From Ignelater luminosus (Eukaryota > Arthropoda > Insecta > Coleoptera > Elateridae): a stretch of 64,000 nucleotides of DNA. The notes beneath the pieces were generated by a model. It worked only from the letters and a program-made list of their open reading frames with translations, was not told the origin of the DNA and did no database searches. Location: positions 41,359 to 105,358 of the forward strand of contig VTPC01001024.1 of the NCBI GenBank assembly GCA_011009095.1. The letters run 5' to 3'. Positions within the stretch are counted from its first letter, which is position 1; every line of letters starts with the position of its first letter. The translations under genes and the position numbers were made by a program. Below are positions 49,701-60,552 of the stretch, one piece after another.

Positions 49701-51230
49701 TTTTAAAACTGGAGAATCCTTACTTGAAAATAGAGTAGTTGTTCGATCCGTATTCCAGAAAATTCTTTTTGGCAGTTGTATTATATTTGACAGCTTTCTT
49801 TAAGCAATGCTTTACTTACAATGCAACTGTTGTATAAGAGGTGAACGAAAAGTGAGCACGTAACATATAAGTTAAATCGAGTAGAGCTTTTTAAATTAAC
49901 ACAATGGAGTATCTTAAAGCCAACGCATTTTTAAAACTTATGTTTCAAATAGAATTTGTTTGGTTTCAAGGAGAAAAAGAAATTATGTTATTTGTTTTCG
50001 ATATGATAGACGTTCTCAAGGTCAAATCAAGAAGCAAACAAATTTTGTCTAAAATGTTTTTTTATTCGACTTCAATTTTCTAATATTGTTTTGTTACACA
50101 TCTTTTAAAAAGTGAAATCGAATAAAAACTTGTTTTGACAAGTTGTTTGTTTTTAGCATTGTACAATATTCTGTAAGCAGTTTTTGGGATATTTGTTTTG
50201 AAAATACGTTGTTTTTAAGATATTCCATTGTCTCAATTTAGAAAATTCACACAGCATAGTCAAAAATTCTTTGGCGGAAAACAGCCGGACACGTTAACTT
50301 TCTACTTTAAGTACGCATATTTTGATGATTAAATTACACCGACGATTACATCAACTCTTTGCTAGAATTGGAAAATTCCACAATTGGCTTTTTGGGCACT
50401 TTTGCAAGTTTAGGTTGTTATAAAACATTGATGTACAAGATTTCAGCAAATTCTATTTGATACAGCAGTAAACACAAAAAAAGTGTAGAATTTCGAAACG
50501 TACCATTGACCAATCAAAAGGTAGATTGACGCACCGACAGAATCTCTTTGGTTACTAATTGTGATCCTGTACTCTGATTGGTTTATGGCATACTTTTGAA
50601 TATTAAAGATAAAAGAACTATTGATACCATTTCTGAGCATAACGAGGCGTTATAGCAATACTAGAAAATGTATGCGACTTTGCTGAACTTAAATAGTGGA
50701 TATGAATGACAAACATCTCACAATTCTATTGTATGGAACTTTTCCATTATTATTTATGCGCACTGTAGCATTTCTGTTTTCATGGCTTAATACTGTAATA
50801 ACTATCCTGTTTAAGATATTGTACGTTGGTAATATTTTTGACATTTTTAATGATTGATATTTTCAAACTGTATATTGTTGAAAAGCTCTTTAGATTTCTC
50901 TCTCTGCCTAAACCAATTATGACTTGCATTGTTTGGAAAACCTTTATCTTCTTTCTAACTCACAAATTATATTTGGCAGGGAAATTCTAAACATGTTATA
51001 TTTCACTGGTAATGAACACAGAGTTTCTACATCCAGTATAGATAAGTGTTAAGCAAAGTCAGGTTTGTTTTAATTGGCGGACGATTTTGTGATTGCTTGT
51101 TTTTGAATTGGTAAACCAGTTGCACTTATTCACAATATTTAAAATTGTTTTGTTGTGTGTTACTATAATCATTAGACACTAAAACATGCACTTGGAATTA
51201 AACATTCGACTCTGCTCAACCCTTATCCTT
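43753..51230. other. 7.5 kb AT-rich DNA without recognised gene
   Basis: Scanned on both strands. Only short low-complexity frames appear (for example 44722-44955 and 49406-49597), none with splice or motif support. It may be intron of a large gene, possibly the dpr-like gene on the minus strand; this is inference. Confidence 0.4.
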
Positions 51231-51422
51231 ATGCCATGGAATCCAAGCGCAGAGAAAATTGCGTTGGTTGGAGCGAGTGTTATAGAAGTTGCTTGTAGGA
51301 AACTAGATCGAATACTAGAATTAAAAGCGTGTTGCTTTAAAAAACTGATGAATTGATACTCTAATATTATTTTCTTCAACCAATGCAATTTCCCATGCGC
51401 TTAGTACGCTTGGACTCATGGC
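51231..51422. repeat. Small foldback element, about 190 bp
   Basis: Left arm (about 51231-51282: GCCATGGAATCCAAGCG, then AAATTGCGTTGGTTG) and right arm (about 51380-51422) are reverse complements with small gaps (GCCATGAGTCCAAGCG, AAATTGCATTGGTTG). Probably a degraded MITE; no target duplication could be fixed. Confidence 0.55.
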
Positions 51423-53844
51423 GTGTACACAGGAATTCAAATCAGCCTACATAAATCTATGGTAATTGTTCTCGTTATTGTTACAAGAAAAAAAAAGGAG
51501 CACTTTCAAGAAGAATATACATTTCAAGTTCTTATAACAGGAAAACAAAACAAAATCGTTAGATTTCGTTTTCACCAGTGATTTTGGCTTGGAAATCAGA
51601 CAGCGCGATGCAAACCCGATTGCTTTATCTCAACTAATAACTAGAGATGTCCCATAAATGTATCAAAAATCAACCACACTGTAACCGTAGATATATTTAA
51701 CGACTCATAAAAAGCTATTATTATTATTCTCAGTGTCATTCAGGTGAGAAGACATTCCTTTTAATAACAGGTCTGAACTTATTTAATTAACCATAAATTA
51801 CTATTCACTTAAAATATAAAATAGAATTTAGAGTATCGGGTGATGGTGAAGGAATTTACATTGTGATTTTCGTTAACCTTTGTAAAGATTAATTAATTGA
51901 ATGCTGATGAATTTTTAACATATAATTTTATCTGAAGGGATTTCACAAAAGTATGTACTTCTTGTTCGGAAGTTGGATCAAGTATATAAAATTTCCTTTA
52001 TAAAGTGTAAAACAAGTTTTCTAAACAATATCTCGTAAGGGAATCAGTTTGTTAAATTTTAACATTTGATATAAGCACGGTATAAAGTCACGAAATGAGC
52101 AATAAACTAAGGGTTTATTCTTGCGGTGGTATATTACCAGGAATAATTAACATTTTTATGCTCCTTGTATTATTTATGCATCCAAGTAAAAATCAGTTTT
52201 ACTTTGTAGAGTCGTGCTTGAAGTAATAAATACACTGTAGGAATTACACGAAATGCTAAAAATAAATACGTATTAGTTTCAATTTGTAAACATTCTAAAC
52301 TAATATTTTTTTGATTTTCATCTAAATTAATATACTCTAGCATGAATTTTAAATTAAATAGGCGTGCCTTTTCCTTTTTAAAATTGTATTAGTATGATAA
52401 GATGTGTTTATAAAATCTATTATCATGCAAAATTCAACACATAAAGTTTCATTATTTTCCTTTTTGGCAATATTTCACAGCAGTCTACGTAAGGTTTGAA
52501 TCTCTCCTATCTACTGTCACTGATCAACACAATATTGAGAAAAGAACTGGTCGTTAATTTCAGGACGAATAATACAAAGATAAATTCTAATCTAACCGAT
52601 TTATTTAGGGGACTGAGTGTATATTTCCCGATCGAAATTGCTTTTATGGCATCCCATTTTCTATTAAAGAGGAAAAAGGAAACAGTGGAAACACTAAAAC
52701 ACGAGTTATTTGGAAGGTACTATAAATGCAAATTCGAAATGCAATATTTTAATCAAAGTTAAAATGATTTTTAATAGAATGCGCGTTTTAATTTAAAAAA
52801 TCGAAGTGGTTTCAATACCGTATCTGTAATACGCCCGTCAATATTTCACGTTTACCATATTAATTTTCATGATTTACCCGAGTTCAATTTTTGATCGTAT
52901 TAAGAAAGATGAAATTTTGGAAGAGCTATTTAATTAAAAAAAATATTCAATCTTATCAACCGTCTAACTAGCAATTTACTTAATAATTGAATTTTTTCAA
53001 ATACATACTTATACCTACAGCAAAGTTATTTAATATCAAAAAAGACATCGTCTTTGGGAATATCATTCAACAACCTGTGATCATTCAATAAATTACTGTT
53101 TTCTAAAAAGTTATAAGAGTCACATTTCTTTAAGATAAAAGCTAAACTTTTGAATGAGCACTTCTCCTTTTTTAATCGCCGATCATTTAAAATGTTAAAA
53201 CAAAAAAAGTTCACATCAACTTCTTAAATCCTTACTTTAAAAGTTTTAAATTAAAAATTATAAAAAATGATTCCTTTAGCTAAAGAAAAAATTAATATCG
53301 TCACTTTTAGAGAGTTTAACTTTTGTTTTTGCAAAGGACATTAACCTATTGCTTAAAGTAGAATGTAAAAACGAAAGGCATTTTGTATTGGAAATAATCG
53401 ACGAGGAAAACCTAATCACCAAAAATCTGTTGTTAATTATTAAATATTAAATTAAAGTTAAATGCAATTAAAGAAAGTGCTAATTTCAGAACAAATTATT
53501 CTTCTAGTTAACTGTTTCTCAGTTTAACGGAAATAAATAAAACTGGATAACTAAAATATTATAAAATCTATTCAATAAACAAATAAACTTGTAACTTTGT
53601 TCGCAAAAATAGTTGATTTAGAACAACTGCACAACAGCATGGATTTATAACCCATTCCCGTCGCCAATTAATTCTGTTATTATTTAAGACATATGATACA
53701 TTGACAATTAAGCTCTTGAATGCTCGATTATCATGTATAAATGTTCCAGAATAAATTTATTTTGCAAACCACTTATATTGGTAGTGTCATTATCTTGACA
53801 ATCAATAAACTTAACAGAGAATAGAGAGGATAAAGCTAGCAAAG
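51423..53844. other. AT-rich spacer, no supported gene
   Basis: An 88-codon plus-strand frame at 52496-52762 has a TTTCACAG acceptor-like site just upstream, but its product is not recognised and no donor-linked exon was found. Confidence 0.35.
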
Positions 53845-54051
53845 TGTGATTTCTGGCTATTCCCGAAATTAAAACCTGCACTGAAAGGAGGAAGATTTTC
53901 TGATATAACTGATATGCAACAGAATGTGCGACAGGTACTCAACAGTATTCCAGACAATAAGTTCCAGGACAGCTGGAAAAAGCTTCCTTTGCGTTACCGG
54001 AATGAATTTGCTATAAACGTAGGGAAATGTGGCTTCGAGATTTATACTTGA
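53845..54051 (+). pseudogene. C-terminal fragment of a Tc1/mariner-type transposase
   Basis: An uninterrupted 68-codon frame begins CDFWLFPKLKPALKGGRF and continues ITDMQQNVRQVLNSIP and FQDSWKKLPLR to a TGA. This order (FPKLK-LKG-RF, then I..NV...L..IP...F...) is the C-terminal signature of mariner-group transposases after the third catalytic Asp. The conserved final block (RWxKCI...GxYFE) is degraded to YRNEF...GKCGFE. The catalytic core is missing. It has no ATG, so it is invisible to start-to-stop scans. Confidence 0.7.
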
Positions 54052-54965
54052 ATATTAAATGTTTTTTAATTGTCGGCTCTAAATTCATATTTCTGAAAAC
54101 TATTAATCTTACGTTGCGTTACTGCAACTAAAAACACTCCCCGGAAACGGGAATTAATCGTTACAGGTTGAAGTATTTCTGATGTTAATCTTCTTTATTA
54201 TTTTAAGCATTTTGAGTGCAAATTAGACAGTAACACAACTTGTTTAAAATCCCAGAAAACCCTTACTCTTAGGTGTTTCCACTTTTGGATGGGTTTTGCG
54301 TCATTCTAAAAAAAAAAAAAATAAATGACCAATCTTCAAAAATGCAGGTTCTATGTTCAATGACATTACAATTATTTCACAACTGGGTAATATTTATTAA
54401 GTGAATATACATTTGACTAGAGACTACTTTTATAATCGCTAGATAAGTTTATCTACGAAATTTATTGTCATGAACACAATTGTTAAATTGGCAAGCAACA
54501 GTTGTACTAGTGGGTGTAAGCAATATTTGTTGGCACTTGTTAATTATTGGTTTATTAGACAAGTAGGACGCACCACACGCCTTTTAATCCTTTCCTACTG
54601 AATAGACAGTCAAGGACCCCGTCAGTTCTTATTTTCCGTCTTCGGTCAGTGGTAATAACATAATTATGCTGCTGGTTTTACACTTTCGCTTTCTAAAAAA
54701 CTGTTACATGTTTTACTATTAGAGAGGATCTGATTCCTGGATAAATTTTAAGAAAAAAAAGTTTCTCTTAGTATATGTTTAATTACTCGCTGCTTTCAAC
54801 TTACAGAGTATTAAAGTTAATAAATCGACGTCTTTCGGGTTCAGGGCGTATCATTGTTGAATTATAATATTTACTCAGCGTTTTGCTTACTTTCATAAAG
54901 AGCTAGAAGCGTAATTCTTTTGACAAGAATGGAGAAAGTGGAAGTTTGTATACACAAAAGGAAGG
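54052..54965. other. AT-rich spacer
   Basis: No gene recognised; contains an A13 run near 54309. Confidence 0.35.
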
Positions 54966-55400
54966 TCAATCAGTAATCAGAGTCGTCACGCAGTCTGATT
55001 TCCAAATGGAGGGCAGTGGATACCCTGCATCGTGATTTCGTGATTCGTGATGAGAGTCGACCTGAAGATATCTGTTGGTATGTGTAGGTTTACGATATAC
55101 CAAGTGGCCAAGGCTCACATCAGGTAGACCAGTGACGAGAACATCAAGAAAAGAAAAGGAGCTATTATTCTCAACTTCTGTGGTAAATTTGATGTCTGTA
55201 TGCTGGTTATTTAGAGAATCAAGGAATCGTGGCAACGTGTGTCGTACATGTGGCCAGACGACAAAAGTATCGTCTACGTCTTGAAACTGAACTTTGGACT
55301 TGTACTTAGTTGATTCTAGAGCAATTGTTTCAAAACAGTTCATGAAAATATTCGCAACTATTGGTGACAGCTCCAGAGACTTGTTGGCAGAATTCACCAC
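54966..55400 (-). pseudogene. Penelope-like element reverse transcriptase fragment
   Basis: Open 144-codon minus-strand frame with the Penelope RT blocks LSPIVANIFMNCFE, VQFQDVDDTFVVWPH (active-site YVDD present as DVDD), FLDSLNNQHTDIKFTTEVE, SFLDVLVTGLPDVSLGHLVY and RKPTHTNRYL. It lacks the N-terminal RT palm, and the GIY-YIG endonuclease that normally follows was not found before the frame ends at 54966. The fragment is therefore truncated at both ends. Confidence 0.88.
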
Positions 55401-55849
55401 AAAACAGAAAATACGTTGAAGTCAAGCATGTTTCTTCTAATGCCGCCAGATCTCGAAAGACGTCGATTTATTAATGAGTTGGGTCGTGGAAGTCTGAATG
55501 TTAACGTTTTGTAGAAAAATTGTTTTAAAAAAATATATCGGAATACAATTTGGCACAGTACTACAACTTTTGATACGCTTTGTAATCGTTTAAAAACTTT
55601 TTTGGTATGTTGATTAAATGAGTACGAGAGTAGGCGAAGGATTTCTACTCCAAACGTTTTTTGAGATTCGACTTTTTAAATTTTTATGTGACCGTTGAAA
55701 AATTTTAGATGTTAAGATATTTTGATATCTCTGTTAGTTGTAGAAATAAGTCAAATTTAAACAAGAGACGCTAAAGTCGTATCTCAGTTTCCCACCTACC
55801 ACCGTATTTATTTCATTTAATTAATGTGTTAAAATGTGATATCTTTTTT

Positions 55850-56005
55850 TTGAGGTGTTAATTGGGTTATTGCCACACTCTGTTGCGATATTTTGTTGCG
55901 ACGTTTCGGAAGCTGACTCTGCTTCCGCCCTCGGGCGTTCGCATTCGATTGAATTAACTTCTGAAACGTCGCAACAAAGTGTGAATAGCCCAATTAAAAC
56001 CTCAA
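55850..56005. repeat. 156-bp imperfect hairpin
   Basis: Left arm TTGAGGTGTTAATTGGG...GTTGCGACGTTTCGGAAG pairs with the right arm ending AACCTCAA. The left arm carries an extra 13 or so bases containing a second TGTTGCGA. The loop holds two smaller stems, GGAAGC...GCTTCC and GCCCTCGGGC. A GCGACGTTTCGG-type palindrome is common at Penelope-like element ends (recalled), and a Penelope RT fragment lies 450 bp away. Confidence 0.65.
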
Positions 56006-56537
56006 GTGAGAATCTACACTCATCAACTTTTAGACAACATTTTGATATCGTTATAAAAGCTCCTCAAATATTGTAGAACCGTGCCAGATTCGTTTTTGAT
56101 ACTTTACCACATTGAAGATTAAACAAAACGCAATGTTTTTCAATGAACTTTAACACCCTGTAGGTCGAAAAGGAAAAAGGGTTGGACAGATAGTAATCGG
56201 AACTCTTTTTCAAAAAATAAGCCCGAGAATTACCTCCTAAAATTTGTCCACGTTGTTTGGGTATAACAACCGTATTATAATAATAATATATCTGTTCAAT
56301 GTATAATAAGTTTAGAGGTCTGTTTCTTACCCTATTATTAATTTAATAATAACAAAACGGAAGCAGGGACGTGTAATAATTCTTTGTTAAGAAAAAGACC
56401 TTGAGTTTTTACAATAAATAAAAGACAAAAATTCATATTGTCTCCTTACAAATAAAGTTGGATCTTATAATTTAATAAATAAATGAAACACCTTTGTCTG
56501 CCCACGATTAATCTTTGCTTATTGAACACTACATATA
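56006..56537. other. Spacer with an ACACCCTGTA motif
   Basis: No gene seen; TAACACCCTGTAGG at 56152-56165 may be the end of a degraded repeat. Confidence 0.35.
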
Positions 56538-56539
56538 TA

Positions 56540-57597
56540 CAGGGTGATTATGAAATAAAGGGTATTCTTTTAATAGGTGATAAGTAAGGCTAAAAGAAGA
56601 CAAAAAGTTAAAAAACGAAGTGGCTCTGTTAAAGTTGAAAATTTTGACAATTTTCCTAAATATTAAAAACTGAAGCCGTCTCTGGTTAGAAAAAGAAAGG
56701 TGTTTCTTGTATTCTTGCCTTCGGATTAAAAATTGAAAGTTAAGGAGATTTACGATGTTTGAAAACTATTGTAGTGCAAGAATGAAAATTTACCAGATAT
56801 GCCTATTTTCTTGAAACTAACGCAGGTGTAGTAGCACAATAAACAATAAATTCCATCATAAGCTACCCCCTAGACATTTTACAACTTTCCCTTCTTAAAT
56901 CTGAAGTTGAGGAGATTAAAGAAATTGCAATAGCCAGCCCGAAATATGTTTAACATGCAGGGTTGTTGAAATGCAATTAGTGAAAGAATAATAACATAAT
57001 TTATGTCACGAACAATTAAACTCTAGTCTCATAAGCAACATTTTAATCCCTTATTATTATTTAGTCACTTGAATAGAAAACATTTTAAATGACAACGGAT
57101 ACACATACTACTTAAATGAAACATGCGTATGGAAGGTACTACTAACTATCGCCTCCGTGTTTAATTTAATTCAATACATTCAACCAATTTTTATTTATGT
57201 AGCAGCATGCTTATTGAAATTTTTGGTTCTTCAGAATTTTACAGAAACAACCACTAACAGTAAGATTTTAATATTTTTCGATTTACAGATTAAAAAGTAA
57301 AAGTTATAAACGTACCCACTGGTTATTTATGGCATTGTAGAAACCTGAAAAACTATTATACCCCTCACATAAATAGCAAGAGCTACCTGCCAATGACGAG
57401 GACAGTCAGTCAACCCCTATCGATTTTTGCTTAAGTAAAAGTAGAGAGCAGGACCGGCTTGGCCTAGCGATTAAATTTCAATCGCATTTTTCTCGGAAAC
57501 AATGCAATTTTTACCTACCGGTTTTTATCGCAAATGTATGTATTATCACATCGCTATCCACCTTTAAGAGGATACCCTTTATTTCGGAATCACCCTG
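56540..57597. mobile_element. Non-autonomous DNA transposon, hAT-like, 1.06 kb
   Basis: Terminal inverted repeats of about 40 bp: left CAGGGTGATTATGAAATAAA... and right, in reverse complement, CAGGGTGATTCCGAAATAAA..., continuing through GGGTAT and an AGGTG block. The CAGGG start and possible 8-bp flanks (CATATATA/TGTATATA, 6 of 8 matching) suggest hAT. The flanks also contain TA, so a Tc1/mariner-type MITE is not excluded. No transposase inside. Confidence 0.7.
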
Positions 57598-57661
57598 TGT
57601 ATATAGGAAGCCCAGTATACACTGCGGGCAAGCCGAAGCCCGAGCAAGCTTGGCGAGAGGG
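57598..57661 (+). other. Candidate 5' non-coding exon end
   Basis: A GC-rich stretch (GCGGGCAAGCCGAAGCCCG...) ends with GAGAGGG followed by a strong donor GTAAGTATA at 57662. A matching acceptor (TGTTATAG) lies at 57945, two bases before the ATG of the downstream gene. It could therefore be the 5' UTR exon of that gene. The exon start and promoter are not defined. Confidence 0.3.
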
Positions 57662-57818
57662 GTAAGTATAAGCAACTTTTGCTTTTGCTAAGCTTGTCAG
57701 TACTTGCGAATCCATCCAAGTGGTGCGGTTATTACGAATCCCAGCTGTATGTAGTTTATATTGATCGTAGATTTTACGAAGCCAAGCGGTGTTGCCGCAA
57801 ACATACATTAGTTTTATA

Positions 57819-57920
57819 ACGGTTTTCATTATTTCCTTAATGCAGAGTAACTTCGTTAGTTATTGTGCAATTTATGACGGTTTACATTATTTCTTTAATG
57901 CAAAGTGACTTTTTTTAATA
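57819..57920 (+). repeat. 58-bp tandem duplication
   Basis: ACGGTTTTCATTATTTCCTT at 57819 recurs with few changes at 57877 (ACGGTTTACATTATTTCTTT), a spacing of 58 bp. The repeat covers nearly two units just before the acceptor at 57945. Confidence 0.65.
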
Positions 57921-57947
57921 ATAATGTGATCCTGTAATGTTATAGAT

Positions 57948-58919
57948 ATGATGAAACGGAATGAATATGTATTAAGACTTGCTATAGAAAATAAATTAGC
58001 AGTTGTTTCTGAGAGCATTCAAGTTGTTCCACTTTCGGAGAATAGTTCCAAGGTGAATATTAGACGCCACGATTTAAATGTTGACGAATCTGAAACAAAT
58101 CCTATCGATTCATATGATATTTTGCCTACACCGCTTCCTGAAACGGATAATATTAATTTTTTAAATGCTTTCAAGTCTGCCACATGTTTGTGCAACTCAG
58201 ATATTGAAAATAGAATAGATTTACACGATTCAGCACCGTTTCAACAATCCATTTCGGAATTAAAAGCTAATAATATTAACATTTTAAACACTTCCGATGA
58301 CGCTACGTCTGAAGAACAGTGTTTGCCCAACACTCAACATGTGGGAAAGAAACTGAATATACAAGATTTAGTACTGGTGCAACCCTCTATCCATTCACAT
58401 AATGGTCCTCAGACATCACCACTAGCTTCAAAATCAATTGCATTTATAGATCCTGATAATAATCTTACAAACGCTTCCATATCTACCACATCCCTAGTAG
58501 AACAATGGTTGCTCAGCTCTCAATTTTTAGAAAAAGAAAATAGGGCGGATTTGCAAGAGTTGATACACGTTCAACCAAATATTACAGCAATATCAACAAA
58601 GCTGTTTCCTGAAGGCGATGATTTATTTAATTTGGAGTGTACAAACAAAAATGATACAAAATACAAGGCATTAAATGAACCATCTCCGAAGTCAAAGGAG
58701 TCGTCCATAGTATCAGCTAGTGCTGACGAAGACGTCAGATCAGGTAGTTTTTCTGCATGGAAGCGCTCCGGATTAGTAAGAAATGACGAATACTCCAATT
58801 CAGACGACATTCAGCATAATAATAGTTCTGGAGACGAGTACGTTCCGTCTGATAACTCATCCTCATCTTCGGATCCTGAATCATCCTCAGGACAAGGAAC
58901 TGACACCGATTTAAACAAG
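57948..58919 (+). CDS. Recombinase-like family gene, exon 1 (acidic N-terminal region)
   Basis: 324 open codons from ATG 57948, just after a TTATAG acceptor, to LNK at 58919 with donor GTAAGATATT. The product starts MMKRNEYVLRLAIENKLAV, is Ser/Asn/Asp-rich with no known domain, and ends in an acidic Ser tract (SSGDEYVPSDNSSSSSDPES). Such N-termini occur in a multicopy insect protein family whose later exons (zinc fingers, recombinase-like core, Myb-like end) follow here in the same order. The exon leaves in phase 0 and itself has no stop, although downstream exons are damaged. Reading on past the donor gives an artefactual 18-residue extension. Function is unknown; a nuclear DNA-binding role is inferred from the downstream domains. 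Confidence 0.7.
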
Positions 58920-58969
58920 GTAAGATATTTGTCTTTGTCTTTTTCGTTATGCACGGGATCGGGATCGGG

Positions 58970-59250
58970 ATACTGACTCGGACGGGCGGTATTTTCATAC
59001 TAATTCGAAGCCAAAGATATTTATTAGACACCGGATTGGAATTTCTTTTATACTAAACTCTGACGGATGTTATTTCTGTACCGAACCGAAGCTGACGATT
59101 TGATACTCGCCAAACCAAGATTATTTTGTACTGATTCGAACGGGAGTTTGCGTACTGAAATCAAGAAGAGGACCTTTGCACTGTGCCAAACCGAGACCTT
59201 TTTCGTACTGACCCGAACGGAAGTTATATACATACTGATTTAATTAGGCA
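58970..59250 (+). repeat. Degenerate minisatellite, units about 26-28 bp
   Basis: About ten diverged units follow the pattern GTACTGA-CCGAA-GG-GTTTTT. Examples start at 58970 (ATACTGACTCGGACGGG), near 59137 (TACTGATTCGAACGGGAGTT) and near 59205 (TACTGACCCGAACGGAAGTT). It lies in the intron after exon 1. A short GGGATC triplication precedes it. Confidence 0.65.
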
Positions 59251-59344
59251 GCAAACCGGAATCTTGCAAACTAATTTCAATGGTGTTATTGATCAATATT
59301 TTGATTTTGAGTTTCATTATGTTAATACTTCATTTATATTACAG

Positions 59345-59461
59345 ATAGTTAAAGAATTACCACAAAAAAGATATTCCGATTCAGAAAAATGTATTAACTC
59401 TAAAATCCAAAATTGAAATGCTATAAAAGATAATTGCAATATACAATCGCTAACGATTTAG
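59345..59461 (+). pseudogene. Recombinase-like family gene, candidate exon with stops
   Basis: 117 nt between a TTACAG acceptor and a GTAAGT donor, phase 0 on both sides. It reads IVKELPQKRYSDSEKCINSK, then TGA at 59414-59416 and TAG near the donor. Splice sites and length fit an exon, but the stops mean it is decayed or not an exon. Confidence 0.4.
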
Positions 59462-59589
59462 GTAAGTACCTGATAACTAATTTAGTAAATCTGAATCGAA
59501 TCAATATAAACCCTTCTTCAAAAGACTGCTTTGTTAAGTTTATAAAATAACATATATCTTTGACAGTGAAGATTTTCTTATTATTACAG

Positions 59590-59679
59590 AAAAATGCCGG
59601 ACTCGGACAAACAAAGAATATTAATTTAGACACGTATAAGACAGCTACAAAAGATTTTGGTCTGAGTGAAACAATCTCG
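59590..59679 (+). CDS. Recombinase-like family gene, candidate 90-nt exon
   Basis: 90 nt between ATTACAG and GTAAGTTTA, exactly 30 open codons (KNAGLGQTKNINLDTYK...SETIS), phase 0 on both sides. It fits directly after exon 1. The peptide has no recognised motif. Confidence 0.5.
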
Positions 59680-59808
59680 GTAAGTTTACGTTTAAATTAC
59701 ACCGGGGAACGGACTGAAACACTTTTTATTGCCACTGATGTTTCAGCGATTTTAAGATACTTATTACGTCAATTCAAGTACAGTGTCGTTTCCATTGTTT
59801 GTTTGCAG

Positions 59809-59933
59809 AAACACGAGTTCTGAGCTGCCGAAACAATCCTGATGTATTCTGTTGCGTTTGTGGCGAATACGCTTCTAAAAAAGAAATAGCAAAAACATCA
59901 CTGATTTCTGAGCATTCTTTGGTTAGACATTAA
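59809..59933 (+). pseudogene. Recombinase-like family gene, zinc-binding exon fragment
   Basis: After a TTTGCAG acceptor, one frame reads SCRNNPDVFCCVCGEYASKK and ends at TAA 59931-59933. The string NPDVFCxxCGEY is the start of a Cys-rich zinc-binding module that recurs in arthropod transposon-related proteins (recalled). Its frame does not match the phase-0 donor upstream, so one base has probably been gained or lost; the phase-compatible frame stops after four codons. The C-terminal part of the module is missing. Confidence 0.5.
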
Positions 59934-60249
59934 TATTTCTGTATATTTTATTTTCACAATTGAGGTGTGTATCAACTTAAAAGCCAAAGTCAAACTAACT
60001 GACGGTATATTCGAGATCAGAGACACAATGTCAACCTAAAATCGCTCTTATATAACTGGCAATGAAACCACCGTCCCCGCTGTTATACAAAGTGTCCGAA
60101 TATTTGCGCAAATCTGTTGAAGGGCGAATTCCCCAACAGTATATAATCTATAATCTGCAAATAAGATTTTTCAGGGTTTAAAATTGTGGAAACTGCAGGA
60201 TGTTGACTCTGGCCAATAAGGCAACAATTTCATTAACATTACATTTCAT
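59934..60249. other. Intronic spacer
   Basis: No feature recognised. Confidence 0.35.
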
Positions 60250-60410
60250 CTACTTTCAAAATTAGCTTTGTCAAGAAATATTTACAATTGTTTGCAGCCT
60301 TAACAATGCAATCACTTTTAGTTCTACTTAAGAATTTCATGAAGTTACGTTGTTACGGTTACAAACAATCCTCCATATCTCTCGACAAAGCTAATTTTGA
60401 AAATAAAAAC
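60250..60410. repeat. Small foldback, about 160 bp
   Basis: TTTCAAAATTAGCTTTGTC at about 60255 has a reverse complement, GACAAAGCTAATTTTGAAA, at about 60384. Pairing continues inward with ACAATTGTTTG versus GGATTGTTTG. Probably a small MITE. Confidence 0.6.
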
Positions 60411-60552
60411 GTAACTTTAGTAAAACTACCTGCTAATATTTTTTAAAATAGAGCTGTATGAATATGGCTTTTTGCAGTGCAACTGGCTTTATAGTTACAG
60501 AAAATCACCATGTCAAATTTTCATCGCCTGTCATTTTATAGGTTCCAGTTTA

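Noticed and set aside
52496-52762. 88-codon plus-strand frame with a nearby acceptor-like CAG
   Set aside because: No recognised motif and no donor-linked continuation.
57590-57829. 79-codon minus-strand frame next to the hAT-like MITE
   Set aside because: Its end lies in the MITE terminus and adjacent flank and no family was recognised; the plus-strand donor at 57662 is a better explanation of the local GC-rich stretch.
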